Origin: Dryas octopetala | Lineage: Eukaryota; Streptophyta; Magnoliopsida; Rosales; Rosaceae | Direction: 5' to 3' | Assembly: GCA_963921425.1 (NCBI GenBank) | Contig: OY992834.1 | Location: 9,593,271-9,657,270, forward strand | Length of the DNA: 64,000 nt | Shown here: in pieces, positions 16,458 through 29,236 of the stretch | Numbering within the stretch: position 1 is the first letter of the stretch | How the letters are laid out: each line of letters starts with the position of its first letter | Program-made: the position numbers and the translations under genes | Notes under the pieces: model-generated | What the model saw: only the letters and a program-made list of their open reading frames with translations | Database searches by the model: none | What the model was told of the DNA's origin: nothing

Positions 16458-17196
16458 ATGTCGAAGAAGAACGATCTTGCTCGTCGAAAAAGACAGCACG
16501 AATTCGAACTTCAAAGTAAGCCCTCCTCTCTCTCACCCTCTCTCTCTACCTATAAATGTTTGCTGTATACTATATAACATGTATTTTACAAGTTTCAATT
16601 TTTTTTTTTTGGTGGTTAATTAGGAGAGAAAGCAGAAAGAGAAAAGCAGGCAAAGAAGCTTCAAGCAAAGAAGAGCAAGATGAAAGTAAGTCTTTCCCTC
16701 TCTTCAGATGCACTTGGTTCTTTTTTATAAAAAGTAAATTTTTTGAGCTATTTTTAACTTTTGGGTGTTGGAGTACATGAAGAATACTCACTTTGAAATA
16801 GGGAATTTTTTTTATTTTATGCTATTTTTCTTTGATTTGTTAGAAGTGAAAAAGCTTAGCTCAACTGAAGTGAAAAGGTTGCCTATTTGTCTGAGTTGCC
16901 CATTTGGATCACAAGAGACTAATCAGAGTTGGGCTGTTTAAAAATTTAACGAATGTTAACTAATTTGATTTTATTATTACATGTTATATATCATTTAAGA
17001 TTTATAATTGTTCTTAAAAGAAAAATGGTTGAGTTGAGTTTGTTTCTAACCAAATTATGTACAACAGGTTGATGGCAGTGACAAGAAAAAGAAGGGAAGT
17101 GGGTTTCAAGTAGGCAAGAAAAAATTGAAGACCAAGACCAAATTGACAGCACTGGCGAAAGCTAAAGCTGCTCAAGCAATGGAGGTTGACAAATGA
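16458..17196 (+). CDS. Small lysine-rich basic protein, likely nuclear/nucleolar
   Basis: Three exons (16458-16515, 16624-16685, 17068-17196) join in frame at GT-AG sites to an 82-aa protein beginning MSKKNDLARRKRQHEFELQ and ending AMEVDK. About a third of the residues are Lys or Arg. The middle (about 20-40) is a Lys/Glu/Gln-rich helical stretch (REKAEREKQAKKLQAKK), and the C-terminal half reads KKKLKTKTKLTALAKAKAA. The composition suggests a nuclear or ribosome-biogenesis accessory protein, but I cannot name the family with confidence. The intron positions and the conserved frame argue that it is real although each exon is short. A MITE abuts its 5' end. Confidence 0.7.
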
Positions 17197-17449
17197 GGTT
17201 CAATTGCAATGATTTTCTGTGTATGTTAAGAGGTACTGAAAAGAAATGGTTATGGGTTTGTCTTTTGATATGTAATCTAGATTTCGCTTATGTTGTTGGT
17301 CACTGTAACAGTTTTGCTCCAACCAATTTTCTAATGAAGATGATGTCCCATTTTAGTTGGAAACTTTTGGTTGTTAAAACAATACCAAAACGTTATGCTT
17401 ACCCTGTGTCTAGTCTGTAGTGTGGCTTAATAGTTAATAATTAGAATGT

Positions 17450-20400
17450 GGAGGGTGAATGAGTGAGCAAGAGCAAGCACTGAGACAATCATCTTGAAAA
17501 TGTCTTGGGGTGCATGGATTGTATATGTTAAAAGTGAAGATTGTGATTTTAATAGTTTATGCTTTTAGATCTTGTTAAGAACCCAGTTTAAGTTCACTGT
17601 CCTAAATTACAATGCTTTATGCATGCATGCATGCTTAACGCAAAGAATGAGTATTACTTGGAAGGTTATATTGATAGTTACCATACATACGGAAAGAAGT
17701 ATAAGAAATTGTTGAGAAAATCATGAAAGGAAGAAAAGGAGGTTAAATCAGGACTTGTGGGGAAAGAGTGGGAAAGGAACGAAGGAGGTTAAACGAGAAC
17801 ATTGAGAAGCTTGGTGGAAGGTATGGGGAGATATTGGATATTTAACAATGCCATGGGTTCATCCTATATTGCACACCGTTAGTAAAATAGTCTTTGTTAT
17901 GTTATATTGAAGCCTATGTCAGAATTGGGTAAGTTGTATACATTTTTTTACTCACTAGGATAAAACATATTTGGACTTTTAGGCAAAATTCTTTAGCTCA
18001 ACATATTCTTTAGCCCTGGTTTTAAGTAATTTAGGTTCAGCTCTTGAGACAATCTTTATTCTATAGATGAAGTCCATATATGCTTGTCTAGCAAAAGCTT
18101 TAGGTTGTGAGGAAATTATATATTCACCAATTTTTCAGTTGTCAAGAATTAGTGTCAAATGTAAATTTTTGAATTACAAATGGTTAGATCAGCTAGGAGT
18201 ATCAAGCGATCCCAAGAGTAATTCCAGTTGGTTGTAATTTAGATCGGATGATAGTGGAGATTGTAAAACCAAATATTGTTTTATAATTTTGACCTCATCT
18301 GAAACGTGTTTTGATGAGACAATCCTATTACAGTAAACCCAAAAATTGTAATTCCAGTTATAGGATTGTCTCATCAGAACAGTTATTCTGATGAGACAAT
18401 CCTATAACTTGTTAATAGCCCATATGTGATGTTGAATGATGGAAAAAATGTTTGAAAGCATGGCAAACTTTTGAGTCAGCTACTGCATCACATTAATTTG
18501 CGCATGGTAACTGTTGATATCCCTGCTCTAGTTTATAGCCTGACTTTGATTAGATTGAACTGAGGAACAGTTATTCTGAAGGCTTCAGCCATCAACCAGC
18601 CAACCTTGTTGTCTGGATGGAAAATTAATCTTCTAGCAGAATTTTCTGTCTAACCTTTTTAGAGATAATTTTCTTCAAATGGTTCTTTTGGCCGAATGGA
18701 TTTAGCATTTCCTGACTCCTAGAACTAAAGTGATATGGAATATATATAGTTCATGGAAATTCTCTGATAATTTAGGTAGATTTATCACAAGATCAATCAT
18801 TCCTTTTATCTGGGACCAAAGAGTATTATGTATGATTTTGGCACTTCTTGATAAAAGAAATAGAACCCCCTTTCTTTCTCCATTTCCTTTGTTGCAGGAG
18901 CTGTGCCATGGCAATGATTATATCACAACCCTGATTGGAAGATTGGCACATCATCCATTTTGGCTAAGAGGTATTGATTATCAGGATTGTAGTGGAGAGC
19001 ATGGGTTTCGATAAGTCTGAGTAATGGAGGAGGGTTTATTTTTAGGACACAAAGTAGTTTGTAAATGGATTCATACACCAATTATTTTCATCATTTTTCC
19101 GTTGAATTGAGTTTGGCTAAGACTAAGAGGTAATGGAGTCACAAAATATTTCAAAAGAGATGGGGGATTAGTCCGGTTGATTTGCAAATGGCAACCCAGT
19201 AGTCTGATCTTAGGAACAATTCTTATTGCTGGAAAGGCACTAATGGCTAAGTACTTGAAAAAAATTTGTTGTGTTGAGCTTCTGGCTTGAGTTGAATGGC
19301 CTGTTAAAAGTTCAAACTGAATTTTATGTTAAAGTGGGAAATGGCCTGTTCTCACTCATCCACAGCAAAAGATAAAATTTACTAAGCAAAAAAGAGGCCT
19401 AATTTCTACTTGTGTCTGGTATGCATATTTCCAATTGGCGAATTTGCTGCCAAGGACTACCATTTGCATTAAACAATTACAAAATGAAATTTAACTATAA
19501 TTTCCTTTTCCTTTCTCATGCTTGCACTTACTAAATATGAGTTCGTTTTTTAAATTTACACTTGCCATATTTGAAAAATGAATTTCATTTCATATTCTCA
19601 AAGCCTCGTCCTGCACCGACGGACTACCAGCTTAGGTGACAGTCGACAAGGTGGTAAAGTGGTGTACACTTTCCCCATTGTATTCATGACATCTAGAAGT
19701 CTTTTGAATTCTTGATAGTGAAAACCCTCCATTCATTCCTTCATTTATTTGCCAATAAGATTAGGTAATGTGCCCATTTCATTTGACCATTGCCCAATAG
19801 ATAGTAACTCTTCTACTGTTTAAATTAACAAATTAGGAAAGCAAAGGACATGGTTGCCAATAAATAGCAAGTATAGCTTCCTAGTCAAAACAACATTCAT
19901 TTCCATTCTTTTAAAAATTCAAAAATTCACTAAATAGGTACATTGTACAAGTCATTCTTCAACAACTATAGGTTGGGGGTACCTCCACCAACCAACATAA
20001 TCTTTGCTTTTTAACTCTTTGGTCTTTTATCTCTCTCAAATATTCCTTTCTCATTTTGGAGAATGAATTTTCAAGAAAGTGACTTATTTTAATAATTGGA
20101 CCATCATATTAATGAAATTTATTCCATATTTTAAAGCATTTCTGCTTTTCTGGGGTATGAAATATGAACCTACAAGAGTTTTTAGCATTTGGGAAAACCA
20201 ATCTAACTTGAATGGACGGTCCATTCTGAAAAAAATTGTGTACAATGTCAAATTCAAATAATTTTGTTTGACAATTTTTGGGTTCATGTATTCAAGTGCT
20301 AAGTAAATAATAAGGAAATGTTGACCTAATTATCATTTAAATATTGAGGTACTCAATTTTGAATTGAAAATGCAATTTTAGTGATAAAAAGCAAAACCTA

Positions 20401-20763
20401 GATTGCATGAAATAACCTAGCAATTTCTAAATATCGAAATTGATAATTGATACTGAAAATGACACCCAAATCCCACTGGGCCACTGACCCACTATAGATT
20501 GGCCAAAATCTTAATTATAGACCAGTACCAAAAACAAATGAAAAACTTGTGTTAAAATATTGGAATTTTTACTAAAGACAGAGTTCAAGGCATTCCACTT
20601 TTGGAGTTCAAGATCCCATGTTGGACCAAACAAAGAGACTTCCAAAATTCTATGCAACAATCCAATATGTATATAAAATTAGTCCTTGGCGATATTTTAT
20701 TAGATGCATGATGCTTCAATCTCTTTTCCAACATTCTTTATTTGTAACATTATTCTAATATTA

Positions 20764-20794
<31 letters not shown>

Positions 20795-22900
20795 GAGGTT
20801 ATTCCTAATTGACTTGAAGTGCATTCCTCCAATTGAATTTAATAAATGGTTTGACTTTCTCCTCACACTTTTGTGATGCTCCACATAGGTCTCATATGTG
20901 TTATTTGTTAACCCTGCATTGATTTTCAATTTTAGCTCATTAAACCTTAACTCAATTATATTGATGTAAAAATTGATTTTTTGATCCATGAAGGAATTAA
21001 ATTTGTAAAGTTTATCTTATTATTGAACTATCCATGGATAGAAAATACTTTTTTGACTTACATAAAATCCTTGCAAATAACCAAAAATATATAAACTAAT
21101 TTAGAATATCAAATACTCTTGTTTTGATAAAGGTAGAATTCGATCACAGACCTTCTATATTATGATAAATGACTTTACCAACTAAACCAACTAAAAGTCT
21201 CAAATTCAATTACAATCTTAAAACATGATTGTTGTATTTATATCTTTACATAATTTTTTTTTTAATATTATTGATTACGTTGATTTCATTGTGTAATTCA
21301 AACGACCAAATATCGTACAAAATTAGAGTTTTATAAGTGTGATATCTAAAAGAACATCTACAATGGCTTCTGAAAAAAGCTTAGATTAACATATACACAC
21401 TCATATTATGACTAGTAAAACCTTAGATTAACATCTATACTCTAAATATTATGCTCAAACCTTAAACACGAATCCACGTGAAATGAGCAGAACCATGTCC
21501 TCTAGGTGACGGAGCTAGCTCCTACAAGTATGTGATGGTATCAATGCTCTTGTAGATATTTTTTAAAGTTTAATGGGCCCCCACAGGGCATGGAAAGTGG
21601 TAAGCTGAGAGTGATTATAAGTCACACATACTCACATGCAAAACAAAGTCACTCTCTACAGGGCTGGGCCAGTGGGCCCAAGCCCATTTGCAGTGAGGTC
21701 ACCTTTGAACGACAACGGATGCTTGGTCTTTTAGTGCTTCTCACGCGCTCTACAGATGCGTGGACTTTTAGCCTGTTTCACTCTACATGATTTGATTTGA
21801 TTTTAGATTAATTCTCATTTCTCATCACATGTAAACTCAACATTAAGCAAAATACAAACTTTTTTTATTTTGAGTATTTATCGTTTGGCAATTTTTTAAT
21901 ATATTATTTTGCTTGATGGGATGATATATACACGAAAATCATGAGTAAAACGTGTAGAAACTCAAAAATAGTTACAACATAAAAGAAACCAATTATCTAA
22001 ACAAATTTGAAAGTGTAATATTTTTTTTAATTATTATATTTTAATGGGAAGACAATGAATAAATTTTACAAAAAATAATAAATAAGGTCACTTCATAAAT
22101 TCAACCAATTTACCTAATGTTTGCAAAGTTAAAAAGTTCACTCTTTTTTTCAAAAATGAAAAAAAAATTCATATTTTAAAATAGAAATGCTGATTAAATA
22201 AAAATGAGTGATTGGTTTCTCTTGTCAAACATTTAAGTATTTAACGAGTCTTTATTATTTTTTTTTTTTGGCATTGAAACAGTTGCTTTATGTCATTGAA
22301 TGGTAACAAAATTGTTATATTTTGATAATAACAATCCGTAACAATCGTTCTTGTTGTTATATTAGGAATTTAGGATGTACGTGACTTTATAAATTTGAAT
22401 TTAATTTATTAATTTTTCACATACTTATGTAACAAAAAGAGAATGTGTATATAAAAAAATGTTATTGTCATGCCGTAATTGGGTTGTTAGTTTAGCTATT
22501 TTTGATTGTTTTATTAATTTAATTTGTTAAAAAATTCTTAACACGTGTGTCAAAAGCATAGTCTAAGGTCATGACCAAAAACAAAAGCATAGGCAAACTC
22601 TAAACCATACCATATTTGCGCGTTGGATTGACTTCCTCACATAGTTATACATATCTAAATTTTTTTCTTTGGAAAAGAAAAATCTATAAATGAACAGGAA
22701 AAATAAAAAAAATATCAGTATTATGATATTATCCAAAGAAGAAGTGCTTTTTCTGTCAAGTTTTTGTTTTCTTCTGAAACTCTATCCCATGAATAGTCCA
22801 ACAAGGGAAAGGAAAGCTAAGCAAAGCAGAGGCAAAGGATCATCACCCACTTCAACTTGTGTCACAAACAGGAGAGAGAGCTTTTAAGAGAGAAAGATAA
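17450..22900. other. Gene-poor interval
   Basis: No gene recognised. Contents include a 23-bp perfect hairpin (18357-18408), a (TA)n microsatellite at about 20770-20792 and generic AT-rich sequence. A 94-codon frame near 18730-19014 matches nothing I recognise. Confidence 0.5.
18357..18408. repeat. Perfect 23-bp-arm hairpin
   Basis: Left arm 18357-18379 is the exact reverse complement of 18386-18408, with loop CAGTTA between. A further copy of GATGAGACAATCCTAT lies at about 18313-18328, and part of the loop region (GAACAGTTATTCTGA) recurs at about 18566-18580. Confidence 0.9.
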
Positions 22901-22923
22901 ACAGCTTTTTAGAGAGAGAGAGA

Positions 22924-23100
22924 GAGAGAGAGCTGCATCCTAGAGAAATGCATTCAGATAAGGACTTGTGCTAAGCCCAGAAGTAAATACCGCTCTCTTT
23001 CACCCAACAGAGAGAGAGAGAGAGCTGCATCCTAGAGAAATGCATTCAGATAAGGACTTGTGCTAAGCCCAGAAGTAAATACCGCTCTCTTTCACCCAAC
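22924..23100 (+). repeat. Perfect 92-bp tandem duplication with GA tracts
   Basis: A unit containing a GA run, GCTGCATCCTAGAGAAATGC, AAGGACTTGTGCTAAGCCC and CGCTCTCTTTCACCCAAC appears twice head to tail, with no difference seen. GCTGCAT starts at 22932 and again at 23024. It lies in the probable promoter or leader of the AHL gene. Confidence 0.9.
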
Positions 23101-24212
23101 AAATGACCTCCACCTTTGTGCATTTCCCAAAAAACTGTTCAACCTTTAATGCCCCTTCAAAAATCTCTCTTTTCCACTCTGCCTCTCTCCTAAACTTTGA
23201 AACTTCTTCCCCGTTTCTAAGTTTTCTTAGTCCTAGACCTAGAGAAACACATAGAGAGTCCATAACAGTCTGACCTTTAGCCTATTTCAAAAATGCCAGT
23301 TTGACTCTTTCCTTGCTTTTGTTTTGCATTCTCACATTTTGTGGTCTTAAACAAAACTGGGTTTGAGTGTGTTGTGGGCATTGACTTAAACTTGTGGGGT
23401 CATCTTTGTTTTTGGTGTTTTGGAGAGTTGGTGTTGAGATTTGAAGAGTTGAGCTCTGTTTGATATGGTTATGGGGTTGCCTTTGGAGATGCTTGGTGTC
23501 AAAGGCTTTATAATGGGTTGGTGACAGTGGACCTGTTTCAGTCTCTCTGTTCTTTGCCTTCAACAAGAAGCCTTTTTGTTGTTCCTCATAGTTTGGTAAG
23601 CTGTAAAACTAGCTTCCATCTTTGTCTTGTCTCTAACTTATTATTAGCTTTTGAACTTTGAACTTCTTTTTCTCTTGCTTTCTTGGTTGCTAAAAGCTTT
23701 GGCTTTTGTTTTAATTCTGTTCACTTTTACGCGTAGTATAATTTTATTTATTTCTATAGTTTCTTCTTTTGCATCTGAAAGTCTTGGAAGTTCATTCTCT
23801 TTCTCTTTTATCTTAGTTTTAATGCCACATCTAGTTTTGAGAAGCTTCATATGTGAATTTGAATATCAAGATATGAGTTTTTGTTATGCTCCATTCTTGA
23901 AAATATGTAAAATTTTGGAGTTTTCTAAACAATGTATGTGTGTGGAAGGAGAACTTTGATGTAGCATCTTCAGTTTCAAAATTCTTAGTAAGCTTTTTCA
24001 TGTCAATTTTTTAGTTTACGAACAGAATCTACAGTCAATATCCTGAAGGAACCTTGTCTAGTATCTGCAAATTGGGTTCACATTCTTCTGCATTTGTGCT
24101 TCTCTGTAGGGTTTGTCCTGTACTGAATAGTGAATATTAGGACAGGAGAAAATTTGCATTGAATTGCAAAGTTGGGGTCAGAGTTGCTTTTGAAAGATAA
24201 CCGAATAAATGC

Positions 24213-27200
24213 ATGGATCGGAGGGACCCTATGGCATTGTCGGGGTCAGCCTCTTACTATACATCAAGAGGATTAACTGGGTCTGGAACACAGTCTGGGT
24301 TACATGGATCACCAGGCCTTCATCCATTGTCTAATCAAAATTTATCATTTCAATCCAATATTGGGGGCAGTACTATTGTATCAACATTACCAGTAGAGCC
24401 TTCTTCAGCTATTTCACCTCATGTTGTCAATGTGGGTGCTCCATCTGGGGTGCCGCCAGGTGAACCTGTGAAAAGGAAAAGAGGAAGACCTCGGAAATAT
24501 GGACCTGATGGGACTGTTTCATTGGGATTGTCTCCTTCATCATCTGTCAATCCTGGGATGGTAGCATCAACACCAAAGCGGGGTAGAGGGCGTCCACCAG
24601 GGTCTGGGAAGAAGCAACAATTAGCATCTCTTGGTATGTTTCAATGGAAAATTCAATTTCTATATTGTGTTGAGATTGAAAATGATTAATGGGTTACTTG
24701 TAATTGGTTTTTCAAACTCTCAACCAACATGGGTGATATAGCTTGTTGAAGGAATTATTTTACGGTGTGGATTTTTTAAGAGAAATCCCAAAGACAAGTT
24801 AGGGTAGCCTAATTATTATAATGCATCTTTTTACATTGCTACATGATCTGCTTTCAATTGTTGACTATATGACAGTAGTTGCTACTTCAAATATGCCTAT
24901 TGGAATTCATTATCAGAAGTAAATATACTGACCTTTCCAATACTTTATGTACACTATCTCAACATTCTTACAAAATTTAGTAGACAGGATGATTCAAAAG
25001 GTAGCTCTCAGTTTATTGGGTGAACAAAAATTTTGGGTAAACTATGAGGCATATGGTACCTTGAAGGTCACTAAAATGTGGAATATACATAGGGTGATAG
25101 ATAAGAAAAATGTAGCTGCTTAGCTGCATTTTTTTAACAGGAGGAAATTACTGGGTTGATCAGAAATTATGGAAAACTTTGGGTCATACACAAAATAGTT
25201 GGAACCTCCCTGAAATACTGATTGCTTAGAAGTCCAGAGAGAAATTGAGGCAGCATTTGATGCCTCAAAAAAGATTCCAGGTTTATGTATTTGATAACTT
25301 AATCCTTAATGTGAACCACTCAAGATGCTAACTAATACAGCCTGAAGCCACTGACTCAAGTAGTTTTGTATTTACATATTTAATATAATTTTGAACCATG
25401 CTTCTGATGTTAGACCTTTTTTCAGATGTTCTTATGCATTTGATTTCAGTTTCACAAATTTGCAATCTGGATTGGCTAAGTAAAATGTAACAGCTGCAGT
25501 TCATTAATTTAGTTGTCTGTGAGAGCATCATCCTTTCATGTGGAGTAGATTCAATATAAGTGAATTCATATTACATACATGGTGTAGATATATGTTTCTT
25601 GTCCTGCATTGGCACTTTTTGGCGTGGAATGATGTTGCAATTCGTTGATTGTTTTGCTAGGTGAATTGCTGTCTGGTTCAGCTGGGATGGGTTTTACCCC
25701 GCATATTATTACCATTGCAGTTGGAGAAGTATGCCATATTATCTCATCACATCAATATATATTATTCACATATGCAAGAACCTACAATTCTTTTACCATG
25801 ATGAGTTCTCTATTGATATATTAACGTGGCCAAGCTATGCCATCAGAGGCAGGCAGCTAATGCCATTTATATGCTAATTTTTTTGGCATATTTCTTTCAC
25901 TTTGTGATGCAACCTTTCTTAACACCACGTGACATAGATTCTGATTAGGTCTGCAATCGAACTGAGTGCCTCACAAGTCATGTGAGCCGGCTCATTTGTA
26001 TGTATATTTTTATATTTTTATATTTTTGTATTAGTAATTATGAAGATGTATTATTGTACATAATAATTATATATAAAAATAATAGTTACCTGAATGAGCC
26101 AAGCTCAAGTTTAGTAGTTTTGAGGTAGCCATGATTTTTATGTGGTTGGCTTACATATAGTAATATGACTAGCAAAGTTTAACTTTAAAAGAGCACAGAA
26201 ACTGCCAAAGTACAATGACGCTTATAAATTATGTGAAATCAATGCTAAATCTGATGGGAAAATAATCAAACTTGAGGTTCGTCATTTTCACTAGTGTAAT
26301 TATTGTTCTTCTATTACTGCATGTTGTCAATCCGATGAGAAAAACTAAGATTCTCGCATTCGATGTTATCATTTTGTATTTCTCACAGAAATAATTGATA
26401 TTTCTTTTTTGAAGTTTGGCCTTTTCTTTTCTAGGAATAATTGGTGATGTATTTGAGAAGTTTCTTTTGTCTTGAAATCTGCTTATATTTTCTTGTAGGA
26501 CATTGCAACGAAAATAATGTCATTTTCACAGCAGGGGCCAAGAGCTGTGTGCATCTTGTCAGCCAATGGTGCTGTCTCTACTGTGACTCTTCGTCAGCCC
26601 TCGACTTCTGGTGGTACAGTCACATATGAGGTAAGAACACTAAATAATATTCCATTTATCAGTCAGTTATGGGTGTGTCTAGTCTATGAGTAATAACAAT
26701 GATAATCCTTTGCGAAGGTTCTACAGTCATTATAGGTTGAGGGCTATTAGCTTATGCCTGAAAAATGAGCTCAATTAATATCACCAACTCCGGAGCCTTG
26801 TCCAAAAGGATGTTCTAATGGTTGAGGCTTTTTTTAAATCTCAAGCAATTGCCCAAGGCATTTTCGTGTTCGTTCTTCTTAGCCATCATAAATTTGAGCT
26901 TAAAAAACTTGACAGAAAAAATAATTTGAATTCAACATCCATGTGTAATGGTTATGGTCTGAAATCCTACAATGCACAAACATGTGTGCGCGTATGCATA
27001 CATACACACACTGACACATTTATGTATATTGCTTTGCTTATTATCCTTCCGTTTCTTTCTAAGCTTCTTTTTTCTATTTACTGATAATAAACAGTTTTCC
27101 TTTCCTTGTGGATTGTGACTTCTGTAGGGACGATTTGAGATAATATGTCTGTCAGGCTCCTACTTGCTCACTGAAACTGGTGGCTCCAGAAACCGAACTG

Positions 27201-27879
27201 GTGGTTTGAGTGTCTCCCTTGCTAATCCTGATGGTCGTGTCATCGGTGGTGGGGTTGGTGGAATGCTTATTGCAGCAAGCCCTGTTCAGGTAATAACTTC
27301 TTCATTGCTTTTTCTCTCAGTTACTCTGTTCAGTAAATCATTTCCACTCCCGAGTTTCTAGTTAATCTTTTCAATGGGGAAATAATTTATGGGGTTAGAC
27401 TGCTGTTTGCTATACAAATATTGTAACCATGACCATGAATGGTTATCAGATAGCAAAATGCCGGGATAGTTATTTCAGCTATTTAGTTATGGCTAATCAT
27501 ATTAAACCATATTTCATTTCATCGTGCCACAAAATGAGCCAAAAGATCATGATTGTGGTCACCTAAATATCACAAAAGAAGATATGAGTTTTATTTTCTT
27601 CTTCCTTTGGTTCATGTTGAGGCTGAAATAAATGATGGATGATTCCAGGTGATAGTAGGTAGCTTCATATGGGGTGGTCCAAAGATAAAGAACAAGAAAA
27701 GGGAAGCTGTAGAAGGTGTCACAGACTTGGACCATCAGACAGTTGACAATTCAGTTGTGCTAAACAGCATTCCACCAGATCAAAATCTTACTCAAAGTCC
27801 TTCAATGGGCATGTGGTCAGCATCACGGTCATTGGATATTCGTAACACTCATGTTGACATTGATTTGATGCGGGGGTGA
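24213..27879 (+). CDS. AHL: AT-hook motif nuclear-localized protein (AHL), PPC/DUF296 domain
   Basis: This is a plant AT-rich-DNA-binding chromatin protein that forms oligomers through its PPC domain and modulates transcription. Five exons (24213-24633, 25661-25728, 26499-26630, 27128-27289, 27649-27879) join in frame to 337 aa. Two AT-hooks are visible: KRKRGRPRKYGPDG (about residue 88), the RGRPRKY type, and KRGRGRPPGSGKK (about 122). The PPC domain runs about 147-265 (FTPHIITIAVGEDIATKIMS, AVCILSANGAVSTVTLRQ, GRFEIICLSGSYL). Two hooks plus one PPC fit the type-II AHL group. The C-terminal tail is acidic/Ser-rich. An upstream GTAAG near 23597 suggests a leader intron. Part of exon 3 and the following intron is copied at 36434-36524. 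Confidence 0.95.
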
Positions 27880-28029
27880 CTATTTTATTTACACGGGTGT
27901 TGTATGTATATTTCAGTTTCATGACTAGTCAGACCTATTTTTCATTGAAGCACCAATGACGAAAAACAGAAGCCAGCTGATTTTGTTCTTCGATATGTCT
28001 AACTTCATTTGTCCACGGTAGACATCGGG

Positions 28030-28130
28030 GATCATTGTACTTCTATTTCTTTAGTTGAATCAAAATTTAGTTTGAAATTTAGCATTCATGATTTCAATTT
28101 ACCATTCATGGTTTCAATTTGCTTTCATGA
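28030..28130. repeat. Short dispersed repeat (AGCATTCATGATTTC type)
   Basis: A stretch with AGCATTCATGATTTCAATTT and ACCATTCATGGTTTCAATTT recurs reverse-complemented near 30940-30995 and 35960-36012, between kiwellin genes. It is a small non-coding repeat of unknown class. Confidence 0.6.
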
Positions 28131-28505
28131 AAGGCTTCACCTGTAGGTATGGTAGAACTTTTTATCCGTTGAAGAAATAAAAAATGATATTGAAGTCTTT
28201 ACTTGTTAACATCCATTCTTGATTAACACAGGGTGCTCATGCTTAAGTGGTGAAAGGGAATATACATTGAGGTGTTCTCAATTAGTGAGAGGCTGCTATG
28301 GGGTGTGGAATGTGCTTGTTGTTTATATGACTTGTGTATGAGTAAAATTGTTTTCATTTCTCAAACTCAAGTTTTATTTTTATGTTTCAATCAGGATTGT
28401 GTTACGAGTAATTTTTCTTGTTACGTAGTAGTCTGATATGTTATGTTATTAAGTAATGTGCTCACATTTCTTTCTATCTCACGATTCACCTTTCTACCTT
28501 TTGAT

Positions 28506-29074
28506 TAGGGGTGCGCGCGGTGCGGTTCAACTCACTTTTCCCTCGGAACCGTGCACCGCGCCAGACATGAATAGACGGTGCGGTTCGGTGCTTAAAACCA
28601 TGAAAAAAATAAAAAAACCAAACCAAGCCAAACCATCTTGAATGCGGTGCGGTGCGGTTCTCACCACGGTTCTGGGCCTAATGGGGCCTCACACTTGTTT
28701 TTTTAAGCCTAAGCCTAATTATTTAATGATGCAAACCCATCCTAATTAAAAAATATATAAAAATGTACAAAAATGTGTACAAAAAGTGTATAAAAAGTAT
28801 ATAAAAATGGTATAAATATATATAAAAAATATATAAAATGGTGTATATGACAATATATGTATAAAAATATAAAAAAAATATATTTTTTGCAAGTGTGCGG
28901 TTCGGTTCGGTGCGGTTAAATAAGGTGTAGAACCGAAACCGGAACCGGAGAGAAGCGGTGCGGTTCGGTTTTTTTGACGGTGTTGACTTTTTTTTGTCAA
29001 CGCGGTTTTTTGCGGTTTTTTTGCGGTGCGGTTCGGCCGATTTTGGCAGTCCGCGGTTAATATGCCCACCCCTA
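28506..29074. mobile_element. hAT-type non-autonomous MITE with 8-bp target-site duplication
   Basis: Terminal inverted repeats TAGGGGTG... / ...CACCCCTA bound a 569-bp non-coding element, flanked by the exact 8-bp duplication CTTTTGAT (28498-28505 and 29075-29082). An 8-bp duplication with these ends is characteristic of hAT transposons. Subterminal regions are packed with GCGGTGCGGTTCGG motifs, probable transposase-binding repeats. It sits 163 bp beyond the stop codon of the first kiwellin gene. Confidence 0.92.
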
Positions 29075-29236
29075 CTTTTGATGTCATTCTAAGAAAAACA
29101 CACAACAAGAAGGTTGAAAAACAGAAACATGTGCGCCACACATTATATTATACTACTGTTAGAACACATTCCACATACATAGGAATAAGGCAATAAAACA
29201 ACAAAAGCAACAAGCCAGACACACTAATTAATGTAA

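Noticed and set aside
18730..19014. 94-codon plus-strand frame
   Set aside because: No recognisable domain, start context or splice structure in gene-poor AT-rich DNA.
24634..24689. AHL exon 1 read-through frame ending in ...IEND
   Set aside because: This continues past a clear CTTG|GTATG donor into intron. The spliced product continues into the PPC domain.
28746..29141. 131-codon minus-strand frame
   Set aside because: It lies inside the hAT MITE and reflects its low-complexity AT and GCGGTTC repeats.
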